Origin: Gammaproteobacteria bacterium
GTDB taxonomy: Bacteria; Pseudomonadota; Gammaproteobacteria; Arenicellales; JAOTYS01
Direction of reading: 5' to 3'
Length of the DNA stretch: 5,007 nucleotides
NCBI GenBank assembly: GCA_029861795.1
Contig: JAOTYS010000358.1
Coordinates: forward strand, 1 to 5,007
The notes under the pieces are model-generated. The model made no database searches. It was not told where the DNA came from and saw nothing but the letters and a program-made list of their open reading frames with translations. The first letter of the stretch is position 1. Every line of letters begins with the position of its first letter. This document shows, in pieces, positions 1 to 5,007 of the stretch. Position numbers and translations under genes: made by a program.

Positions 1-435
1 GCACTCTATTCGGTTTTGCTGAAGCGCAAACCACCTAAACTTGACCCGCGTGCCATGCTTGTTGCGACATTATTCATCGGCCTTGTGATGACCATTCCTT
101 TTACACTTTGGGAGATTAATAACACGCAAGCAATTCGCTGGTCGATCTCTACCGCTGCTGGAATCGCTTATCTAGGCGTGTTTGCAGGAGCGCTGGCTTA
201 CATCTGCTGGAATCGTGGTGTCGGAGAGGTTGGGGCCAACCGGGCAGGATTATTTTTACATTTGATCCCGCTGTTCGCCGCACTGTTCGCAGTGATGTTC
301 CTGGGCGAGCGGATTCAAGGATATCATCTGGTGGGGGCGGCTTTGATCGTCTTTGGGATATGCCTGACTAATGTCGAATCCGGGTTAGGCAAGCGGGGGG
401 TCACTACAGCGGTAACCAGGGCCACGCACCGATGA
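1..435 (+). CDS. EamA/DMT-family transporter, C-terminal part (5' end outside window)
   Basis: The frame is open from base 1 to the TGA at 433-435, giving 144 residues, so the true start lies left of the window; the TTG at 16 is only an internal codon. The fragment begins in the end of a membrane helix (ALYSVLLKRKPP), a pattern typical of the second EamA repeat of drug/metabolite transporters. Four further hydrophobic segments follow, at about residues 19-39, 53-70, 85-106 and 111-126, separated by short loops, with a conserved-looking ALAYICWNRGVGEVGANRAG stretch and then LGERIQG before the last helix. The tail is short, polar and basic (ending TRATHR), as expected on the cytoplasmic side. 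Members are inner-membrane exporters or importers of amino acids, nucleosides and other small metabolites; the substrate cannot be read from sequence. The gene converges on pyk, whose stop lies 48 bases away. Confidence 0.88.
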   Translation, partial: ALYSVLLKRKPPKLDPRAMLVATLFIGLVMTIPFTLWEINNTQAIRWSISTAAGIAYLGVFAGALAYICWNRGVGEVGANRAGLFLHLIPLFAALFAVMFLGERIQGYHLVGAALIVFGICLTNVESGLGKRGVTTAVTRATHR

Positions 436-447
436 TAGCACCCCGTC

Positions 448-473
448 GATTCATGGATGTGACTCCATTGATT
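448..473. terminator. possible hairpin between convergent transporter and pyk genes
   Basis: The 48-bp gap between the two stop codons contains an imperfect stem: ATGGA at 453-457 pairs with TCCAT at 464-468 around a 6-nt loop. Outward pairing continues over 448-451 and 470-473, with one mismatch and two G-U pairs. It sits where a bidirectional terminator would be expected, but there is no T-run on either side, so an intrinsic terminator is only a weak suggestion. Confidence 0.22.
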
Positions 474-483
474 TCGCTATCAG

Positions 484-1914
484 TCAATCCACTGTCAGCA
501 CACGAATGAGGTCTGTGCTCCCCGCCTGACGAGTGCTTCCTGCAGTCGCGATGACGATATCTTTGGAACGCACGTAGCCAAGTTCTTTAGCATGGCGCGT
601 TGCGAATTGGATCTTGTCCTCGTCTGAGCCGCTTCCTTGATAGTGAATCGCACGCACGCCCCAGTTCATTGCCAGTCGCCTAACGACCTGCAGTGATGAG
701 GTTACCGCTAAAATCGCGCAGTCCGGCCGGTATTTGGAGATGAGGCGAGATGTGAATCCGGTCTCGGTCAAGGCAATGATGGCGGCCGCCTTCAAGTGGT
801 TTGCCATGGTAATCGACGCCTGCGCTACCGCCTCTGTTACTACGTTTGAGGGGTTGGGCAGTATTTGCTGTAGGCTGCCGTACTCGCGCAATCCGGCCTC
901 TGCCTCCAGAGCAAGCATTACCATTGTGCGGACTGCGGCAACGGGGTGTGCACCGGCTGCGGTTTCGCCGGACAGCATAACGGCGGACGTCCCGTCCAGA
1001 ATAGCGTTAGCGACGTCGCTAACCTCCGCACGGGTAGGCCGAGGATTTCGCTCCATTGAATCGAGCATCTGGGTGGCGGTGATGACGGGTTTCCCGTTCG
1101 TAACTGTGGTCCGAATAATGCGTTTCTGGATAGTCGGCCCTTGAGCCAGGTCCAGCTCAACGCCTAGATCGCCTCGTGCCACCATGGTGCCATCGGCAGC
1201 CGCGATGATGTTTTCAAGATTGTCGACCCCACTACGGTTCTCGATTTTCGCAATAATCGGAATCTCCGCATTAAGTGACTGTAACTCACCCCGAATCCGC
1301 TCGACATCGTTTGCGTCGCGAATAAATGAGGCGGCGATATAATCGATATCATCAGATGCGGCGAAATCTAGATCGCGGTCGCCGTCAGGCTTTAGTGCAT
1401 CGAACGCGCTGGGATTATCCGGAAGATTCACGCCCTTATTACTGCGCAAAATTCCCCCACACTCAACTCGACACTTAACTGCTCCGTCCGTAACTCCCGT
1501 TACCGCGAGCTCGATAGTTCCGTCGTCGAGTAAGATCCGATCGCGGAGTTTGACGTGATCATGTAGTGTGGTGTGGGAGATGGAGATCCCTTCACTGGTC
1601 CCGTCGCGACCGTCGTTATAGAGGGCGAACTCCTGGCCAGGCGTTAACTCTGTCGTGTCACCTTCAATACGGCCGGTACGGATTTCACGTCCACGGGTAT
1701 CCACCATGACGGCAACGTTAGCCTCCATGGCTTCAGCTGCCTGACGGATCTTGGACACGCGCTCGCCATGGGCCTCGAGATTGCCGTGCGAAAGATTGAG
1801 TCGGGCGACATTCATGCCCGCAACGATCATCTCTTTGAGCGTCGCGTCATCGTCGCATGCGGGGCCAATGGTGGCGACAACCTTGGTTCGTGGGAGTCGA
1901 AGTCCATTACTCAA
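484..1914 (-). CDS. pyk: pyruvate kinase
   Basis: Catalyses PEP + ADP to pyruvate + ATP, the last step of glycolysis, in the cytoplasm. The 476-residue product is full length for a bacterial enzyme without the extra C-terminal PEP-utiliser domain. Visible in order: N-terminal RTKVVATIGPA (9-19); ARLNLSHG (37-44), with substrate Arg38 and K+ ligands Asn40 and Ser42; the B-domain lid starting near Asp72-Thr73 (the other K+ ligands); the active-site signature IIAKIENRSGV (220-230), with catalytic Lys223 and metal ligand Glu225; VARGDLG (245-251), with metal ligand Asp249; ITATQMLDSM (278-287), with Thr281; RPTRAEVSDVANAILDGT and VMLSGETAAG (292-321); and a C-terminal domain from about 357 ending STDLIRVLTVD. 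Glu77 sits at the position known to go with K+-dependent enzymes. Unusual: the canonical DTKGPE loop reads DTRGRE (72-77). The start is a TTG; an in-frame TAG at 1929-1927 lies just upstream and an AGGAG motif stands 9 nt before it. The gene appears monocistronic. Confidence 0.97.
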   Translation of the reverse strand: MSNGLRLPRTKVVATIGPACDDDATLKEMIVAGMNVARLNLSHGNLEAHGERVSKIRQAAEAMEANVAVMVDTRGREIRTGRIEGDTTELTPGQEFALYNDGRDGTSEGISISHTTLHDHVKLRDRILLDDGTIELAVTGVTDGAVKCRVECGGILRSNKGVNLPDNPSAFDALKPDGDRDLDFAASDDIDYIAASFIRDANDVERIRGELQSLNAEIPIIAKIENRSGVDNLENIIAAADGTMVARGDLGVELDLAQGPTIQKRIIRTTVTNGKPVITATQMLDSMERNPRPTRAEVSDVANAILDGTSAVMLSGETAAGAHPVAAVRTMVMLALEAEAGLREYGSLQQILPNPSNVVTEAVAQASITMANHLKAAAIIALTETGFTSRLISKYRPDCAILAVTSSLQVVRRLAMNWGVRAIHYQGSGSDEDKIQFATRHAKELGYVRSKDIVIATAGSTRQAGSTDLIRVLTVD

Positions 1915-1923
1915 AATCAGGTT

Positions 1924-1928
1924 CTCCT
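1924..1928 (-). promoter_or_regulatory. Shine-Dalgarno site of pyk
   Basis: On the minus strand AGGAG lies 9 nt before the TTG at 1914-1912. An in-frame TAG overlaps the same spot (1929-1927), so translation cannot begin further upstream in this frame. The other codons between them (CTG, ATT) are poorer choices. This fixes TTG as the likely start. Confidence 0.7.
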
Positions 1929-1987
1929 AACAGCTGAACTGTTCGCCGCAATGTGGGTAACAACTTAGTAAAGGTTCCAAATCGCTG

Positions 1988-2032
1988 GCTCGAGATAGAT
2001 CGAAGATAAAATTCCACTGAAACGCTCGAGAT
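1988..2032. repeat. 9-bp direct repeat GCTCGAGAT, two copies
   Basis: GCTCGAGAT occurs at 1988-1996 and again at 2024-2032, 36 bp apart, in the divergent pyk/ADC-like intergenic region. Each copy contains the palindrome CTCGAG. The position between two divergent genes would suit a pair of protein-binding sites, but two short copies can arise by chance and I recognise no regulator motif. Confidence 0.3.
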
Positions 2033-2054
2033 TCAATCACAGTTGTCGCGTCGT

Positions 2055-2082
2055 CTGAATCAACCCTTTCCGTCAGTATAAT
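2055..2082 (+). promoter_or_regulatory. candidate promoter of the ADC-like gene
   Basis: A perfect -10 hexamer TATAAT lies at 2077-2082. The best -35 at suitable spacing is CTGAAT at 2055-2060 (16-bp spacer), which matches TTGACA at only three positions. The implied transcription start falls near 2089-2090, at the upstream GTG of the reading frame and ahead of the ATG at 2120. The poor -35 suggests either a weak promoter or help from an activator. Confidence 0.4.
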
Positions 2083-2105
2083 TGGTATAGTGAATAAAAC
2101 ACTAC

Positions 2106-2110
2106 GGAGA
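2106..2110 (+). promoter_or_regulatory. Shine-Dalgarno site of the ADC-like gene
   Basis: GGAGA lies 9 nt before the ATG at 2120. No comparable purine-rich motif precedes the GTG at 2090, which sits only 7 bases after the TATAAT box. This favours the ATG as the start. Confidence 0.55.
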
Positions 2111-2119
2111 TTCCGAAGA

Positions 2120-2872
2120 ATGTCGCAGTTAAAGATAAGCTACGGCAACAATATGCCGGTGCAGGCCCCACTCATTCCGGATCCTTTTGTTCCATACCAG
2201 TGCCTGGGAAATAGAACTGTCTATGCAGTGTGTCGGGGTGATGAAAACGTTATTCGTTCATTGTTAGAACCCACGCCGTTTGAATTTGTCGAGGATAGGT
2301 TCGTTGTATCGATCGTCGATTTCAGTAATTGTGACAAAGTTCCATTTATGGACGCTGCGATCGTTGTGCCGGTGGGCTATAAGGATATCCTCGGTGGGAA
2401 CTATATATTTGAGTACGAGAACAATGACGCCGCAATCGCTGCAGGCAGGGAGCTTTGGGGCTACCCTAAGAAGTACGCGCGCATCTCTCTGGAAAAAGAA
2501 GGAGACACGGTAACTGCGCGAGTGATCCGCGAAGGGGAAATGCTTATGGAGGTTCAATGTGTGCTTGACGATAGCATGTCGATTCCAACAAAACCGAAGC
2601 TTACCCCACATCTAAACATTCATGCGCAGCCGGCCCCAGATGGGCCCGGAGTCCTGGCAAGACGAATCATCGCCCGAGATACTTCGTCCGACTTCAAAGT
2701 TATTTCAGAGCGTGCCGGTGAGACATCCATTCGCCTTGGGGGCACTGCGAATGATCCTCTTGATTTATTTGAATCCAAGGAGATTTTGGGCGGAGGTTTC
2801 ATCGTTGGAGATTTCTACGCGACGGAGAAAAACGGCTGGGGTAAGATAATCGATACGCTCGAGTCCCGGTAG
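2120..2872 (+). CDS. acetoacetate decarboxylase superfamily protein, substrate unknown
   Basis: From ATG 2120 the product is 250 residues; the frame is also open from GTG 2090 (10 more residues), and I number residues from that GTG. The family hallmark is AAGRELWGYPKKYA (117-130). It matches, from my memory of the Clostridium acetobutylicum enzyme, the GREL...YPKKL region that holds the Schiff-base Lys115 and its neighbour Lys116; here these are Lys127 and Lys128. GNRTVY (40-45) aligns with the region of active-site Arg29, giving Arg42. Catalytic Glu76 aligns with Asp88, and Glu61 with Ser74 or Val73, so an acid is lost there. Family members form a lysine imine with a keto acid; some decarboxylate, others do aldol or dehydration chemistry or hydrolysis. 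A soluble cytoplasmic enzyme is likely: there is no signal peptide or membrane helix. No neighbouring gene points to a substrate. It is divergent from pyk and convergent with nadE. Family assignment is firm; the acetoacetate decarboxylase reaction itself is doubtful. Confidence 0.88.
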   Translation: MSQLKISYGNNMPVQAPLIPDPFVPYQCLGNRTVYAVCRGDENVIRSLLEPTPFEFVEDRFVVSIVDFSNCDKVPFMDAAIVVPVGYKDILGGNYIFEYENNDAAIAAGRELWGYPKKYARISLEKEGDTVTARVIREGEMLMEVQCVLDDSMSIPTKPKLTPHLNIHAQPAPDGPGVLARRIIARDTSSDFKVISERAGETSIRLGGTANDPLDLFESKEILGGGFIVGDFYATEKNGWGKIIDTLESR

Positions 2873-2937
2873 TCGTATAGACGGCGCCCAAACAAGATTA
2901 AGATCCGTTGGCGACTACTCTCACTGGGTACCGTGAA

Positions 2938-3729
2938 CTAGTTCTTTAGCTCATCTGGGATCTTGCATACCGGAATGGGTTCCATTTTGTGTTTATTAAC
3001 GGCGTGAAGTTTTTTGTAGATCTCCAAAACTTGCTTCTGTCTCTCGGTCAATGTCGTTTTATCGTTAGGTTTTCCGGAATAGCCCATCGCCCACTCCAAT
3101 TCTGGATAAGAGGCGCCGATTTGATCCTCATCGGTGCGATTATCTCCCCAGAGTCCATCGGTCGGCGGGGCCTTGATAATCTCATTGATGAGGCCCAGTT
3201 CATCCCCGAGTTCGTAGACCTCGGTCTTGGTTAGGTCCGCGATAGGACTGAGATCGACTCCGCCGTCGCCATATTTGGTAAAGAAACCGACGCCGAAATC
3301 CTCGACCTTATTCCCTGTGCCCATCACCAGATAGCGGTGTAACGACGCAAAATAGTAGAGCGTCGTCATGCGTAATCTTGCCCGCGTATTGGCCAGTGCC
3401 ATCGCTCTTTGCTCTTCGTTTTCCACGGGTGGTAAACATCGGACGAACTCGTCGAAGAAGCGGCTTAGTTGTACTTCAACGGAACGCACATTGGGATGGG
3501 TGAGTTCGAGGGATTCAATATGTCTGCGGGCACGACTGACTTGATCCTGGTGCTGATGTATAGGCATTTCAACGCACAAAGTAGGCTGGTCAGTCTTCGC
3601 AGAAAGAGCAGACGTGACGGCCGAATCGATACCCCCTGAGATCCCGACCACGAATCCGTTTGTGCGAGACTTTTCCGCGTAATCCCGCAGCCAATGAACA
3701 ATATGTCGGATGACTTGTTTGGTTTTCAT
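2938..3729 (-). CDS. nadE: NAD synthetase, ammonia-dependent type
   Basis: Catalyses the last step of NAD synthesis in the cytoplasm: deamido-NAD + ATP + ammonia to NAD + AMP + PPi. The 263-residue product is the length of the short form and lacks the N-terminal glutaminase domain of the long form, so it should use free ammonia or an unlinked donor. Motifs: the ATP-pyrophosphatase P-loop GISGGIDSAV (29-38); NTRARLRMTTLYYFA (114-128); GTGNKVED (137-144); FTKYGDGGVDLSPIADLTKTEVYEL (150-174) in the substrate and metal site; APPTDGLWGDNRTDEDQIGASY (187-208); and a C-terminal KHKMEPIPVCKIP (246-258). The wording of these motifs resembles, from memory, NadE of Bacteroidota and some other groups more than the E. 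coli enzyme. The start is ATG at 3729-3727, with no strong Shine-Dalgarno before it. The stop faces that of the ADC-like gene 65 bp away. The 278-nt gap to the gene behind it suggests its own promoter. Confidence 0.96.
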   Translation of the reverse strand: MKTKQVIRHIVHWLRDYAEKSRTNGFVVGISGGIDSAVTSALSAKTDQPTLCVEMPIHQHQDQVSRARRHIESLELTHPNVRSVEVQLSRFFDEFVRCLPPVENEEQRAMALANTRARLRMTTLYYFASLHRYLVMGTGNKVEDFGVGFFTKYGDGGVDLSPIADLTKTEVYELGDELGLINEIIKAPPTDGLWGDNRTDEDQIGASYPELEWAMGYSGKPNDKTTLTERQKQVLEIYKKLHAVNKHKMEPIPVCKIPDELKN

Positions 3730-3749
3730 GGTAGATAGTAAAAACAGGG

Positions 3750-3769
3750 GACAGCTGCACTGCTGTCAA
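3750..3769 (-). promoter_or_regulatory. candidate nadE promoter -35 with overlapping inverted repeat
   Basis: On the minus strand a perfect TTGACA occupies 3769-3764, 34 bp before the nadE ATG. It overlaps a perfect inverted repeat with arms GACAGC (3750-3755) and GCTGTC (3762-3767) around a 6-nt spacer. The hexamer at a 17-bp spacing is TGTTTT, a poor -10; TACTAT is better but 23 bp away. The repeat could be an operator controlling nadE. I cannot assign a regulator, and it does not resemble any NAD-repressor site I know. Confidence 0.35.
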
Positions 3770-3847
3770 TAGCGATTCATTTCCGTCCTGATCAAGACTG
3801 CCCTCGCGAGAGCGTTGAGCGGGGGAATCTGGTTGATGTGAATGCCT

Positions 3848-3871
3848 GATATATAGCGCTTTCTAGATATC
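3848..3871. repeat. AT-rich inverted repeat in the spacer upstream of nadE
   Basis: Arms of 9 bp, GATATATAG and CTAGATATC, pair with a single mismatch around a 6-nt centre (CGCTTT). It lies between the HtrA-like gene and nadE, about 120 bp upstream of the nadE start. It may be a protein-binding site or a transcript hairpin. No T-run follows on either strand, so I do not call it a terminator. Confidence 0.35.
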
Positions 3872-4007
3872 CGTGTGTGCGGGTATGGCGATTTAGCGTC
3901 CTATCAAGGTTTGATGTGTCCGATCGGTTCACTCCCTCACGCGCGAGTTGGTTCACGGGGCAGATGTCATTTGCCCGGCGGTGTTAACCGATTTGAAGTT
4001 TGCTATT

Positions 4008-4961
4008 CTAATGAACACTCGGTGACTTCATACAATCATTTCGATCTGCGGAAACCACCGAGACTTCTTTCTTGTCTCCACCACGCATTACGGCCAATGG
4101 CACCTCTACACCCGCGTCGCCAAGATTCCAAACTCGACGAAAAAAGGTGGCGAGTCCCTTTGCCGGCTTGCCATCGAGGCTAACAATAACGTCGCCCACC
4201 TCTATGCCAGCACGATCGGCTGGACAATGGTCATAGATACCTCCGACCACTAGCTGATCTGCTGCATCGTATACCAGCATACCAAGCCAAGGTCGTGGGG
4301 GTTTGTTGCGTCGACCATATGTCTTGAGCTCATCGAGGATCGGTATCAATTGGTCAATGGGAACCATCATGTTGGCATTGTGCGTCTCTCCTTCTTGAAT
4401 CGCCTGCTGCACTAGCAGCGATCCGATACCGTGCAAGTACCCCTCAGAGCCGATCATAGCGGTACCACCCCAGATCGGATGTGCGGGTGCTGTGAAAATT
4501 GCTTCGTCCAGAACATACTCCCAATATCCTGCGAATTCTTGTTTAGCGATGACTTTAGCGACGATTGAGTTGGCGACACCGCCTTGTCCCGCCACAATAA
4601 CGGAATCGAAAATCTCTAGAGGTTCGGCGCTGGCTAACTCGATAACAGGTAGTCTCAAAGGCTGTAACGCCTGCACCAGACCGAAGCCTGATTCATAGTC
4701 ATAGCCAATGACGTGGCCTTCGACAGTTTGTCCGTTGTCGTCGATTATCCATATGCGCTCTGCCTCGGCGACTAGATAGCCAATGGTGAGGATGAGTCCG
4801 TCTTTGGCGATGAGCGCGCCGTACCCAGCGCGTTCGGTCCCCAACACGGCTGCCGTCAGCGCGTCTTCGATAATGTTGGAGCGCACCGAGACAATTGAAC
4901 GCAAGGTCTCGTTCAAATCGAACGAGACATCAGCGGGATCTGGTCGAGTAGGATCTGTCAT
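4008..4961 (-). CDS. HtrA-like trypsin-fold/PDZ protein with lost catalytic triad (pseudoprotease)
   Basis: The 317-residue product has the S1C (DegP/HtrA) plan: a hydrophilic N-terminus (1-30), a trypsin-like domain (about 31-210) and one PDZ domain (about 222-305) with carboxylate-loop WLGMLV (225-230) and CPADRAGIEVGDVIVSLDGK (246-265). Fold landmarks persist: GALIAKDGLILT (48-59), then an acidic strand, and GYLHGIG (174-180) like the GEVIGI strand. The active-site motifs do not. The TNAHVV histidine position reads TIGYLV (Tyr62), the TDLALLK aspartate reads SGFGLVQ (Gly92), and the GNSGGPL serine reads IWGGTA (Trp164). All three triad residues are thus replaced and proteolysis is not expected. 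There is no signal peptide, and an in-frame TGA immediately precedes the ATG, so none can be added. A cytoplasmic scaffold or a regulatory partner of an active protease is plausible but inferred. No strong Shine-Dalgarno precedes the start, so coupling to an upstream gene is possible. Confidence 0.85.
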   Translation of the reverse strand: MTDPTRPDPADVSFDLNETLRSIVSVRSNIIEDALTAAVLGTERAGYGALIAKDGLILTIGYLVAEAERIWIIDDNGQTVEGHVIGYDYESGFGLVQALQPLRLPVIELASAEPLEIFDSVIVAGQGGVANSIVAKVIAKQEFAGYWEYVLDEAIFTAPAHPIWGGTAMIGSEGYLHGIGSLLVQQAIQEGETHNANMMVPIDQLIPILDELKTYGRRNKPPRPWLGMLVYDAADQLVVGGIYDHCPADRAGIEVGDVIVSLDGKPAKGLATFFRRVWNLGDAGVEVPLAVMRGGDKKEVSVVSADRNDCMKSPSVH

Positions 4962-4968
4962 TCAGTGC

Positions 4969-5007
4969 TTATGCTTCGTCATCTCGAAGGGGCAATGGTT
5001 TCATCCC
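4969..5007 (-). CDS. possible 3' tail of an upstream gene (cut by window edge)
   Basis: Reading leftward from base 5007, one frame stays open for 12 codons (GMKPLPLRDDEA) and stops at TAA (4971-4969), 7 bases before the ATG of the HtrA-like gene. Another frame gives a shorter tail ending at TGA (4981-4979); the third meets a stop almost at once. Too little is present to identify a product or choose the frame firmly. The short gap fits an operon in which the HtrA-like gene is the second member. Confidence 0.3.
   Translation of the reverse strand, partial: GMKPLPLRDDEA

Larger units (their letters stand above)
3730..4007. other. 278-nt intergenic spacer between the HtrA-like gene and nadE
   Basis: No reading frame here looks like a gene. 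The spacer holds the nadE-proximal inverted repeat (3750-3767), the AT-rich inverted repeat (3848-3871) and a third hairpin at 3958-3976. In the third, GGGCA pairs with TGCCC, with two more pairs inside a mismatch, about 30 bp past the stop of the HtrA-like gene. That hairpin is well placed to end transcription but lacks a T-run. The length is more than two core promoters need, so a leader or small RNA is possible but unsupported. Confidence 0.5.

Noticed and set aside
734..1144. Plus-strand open frame of 136 codons opposite pyk
   Set aside because: It lies entirely inside the well-supported pyruvate kinase gene, and its translation shows no recognisable domain.
2073..2103. Leftward promoter for pyk using minus-strand TATACT at 2080-2075
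   Set aside because: No -35-like hexamer lies at a suitable distance, and it would give a leader of about 160 nt; no better pyk promoter could be found in 1915-2090.
2264..2611. Minus-strand open frame of 115 codons opposite the ADC-like gene
   Set aside because: It is a shadow of a gene with clear family motifs; the translation is rich in isolated Cys and Arg with no domain.
2881..2936. Bidirectional terminator between the ADC-like gene and nadE
   Set aside because: The short pairings (around 2921-2936, and CGCCCAA with TTGGCG at 2884-2912) are interrupted by mismatches or bulges and no T-run follows on either strand.
3465..3701. Minus-strand open frame of 78 codons inside nadE
   Set aside because: It is in another frame of the NAD synthetase gene, whose motifs run without interruption through this stretch.
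3875..4183. Plus-strand open frame of 102 codons spanning the spacer and the 3' end of the HtrA-like gene
   Set aside because: More than half overlaps the PDZ-coding sequence in antisense. The translation is low in hydrophobic order and rich in His, Pro and Arg, and I see no ribosome binding site.
1..5007. Mobile element, CRISPR array, tRNA, rRNA or defence system
   Set aside because: I found no transposase or integrase motifs, no regularly spaced repeats, no tRNA-like cloverleaf and no rRNA-like sequence; the main genes are housekeeping or of known families.

Overview
This 5 kb window looks like ordinary chromosome from a bacterium, probably Gram-negative and plausibly a proteobacterium. 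That guess rests on the style of the proteins and on roughly balanced base composition; nothing in the window fixes the taxon. I see no mobile element, CRISPR array, tRNA or rRNA. It holds four complete genes, one gene cut by the left edge, and a short stub of reading frame at the right edge.

Layout, left to right. (1) 1-435, plus: the C-terminal part of an EamA/DMT-type membrane transporter. (2) 484-1914, minus: a complete pyruvate kinase (pyk), convergent with the transporter. (3) 1915-2119: a divergent intergenic region carrying the pyk ribosome binding site, a -10-like box for the rightward gene and a 9-bp direct repeat. (4) 2120-2872, plus (open from 2090): an acetoacetate-decarboxylase-superfamily protein that keeps the Schiff-base lysine but not all of the decarboxylase acids. 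(5) 2938-3729, minus: a short, ammonia-dependent type NAD synthetase (nadE), convergent with gene 4. (6) 3730-4007: a 278-nt spacer with two inverted repeats. (7) 4008-4961, minus: an HtrA-like (trypsin fold plus PDZ) protein in which all three catalytic-triad positions are replaced and which has no signal peptide. (8) 4969-5007, minus: the possible tail of an upstream gene a few bases from gene 7.

The genes do not form an obvious single pathway. Pyruvate kinase (PEP to pyruvate plus ATP) and NAD synthetase (last step of NAD synthesis) are central metabolism. The ADC-like protein is a small-molecule enzyme of unknown substrate. The HtrA-like protein is best read as a pseudoprotease and is the most unusual item here. 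Its likely partner, if any, would be encoded just beyond the right edge.
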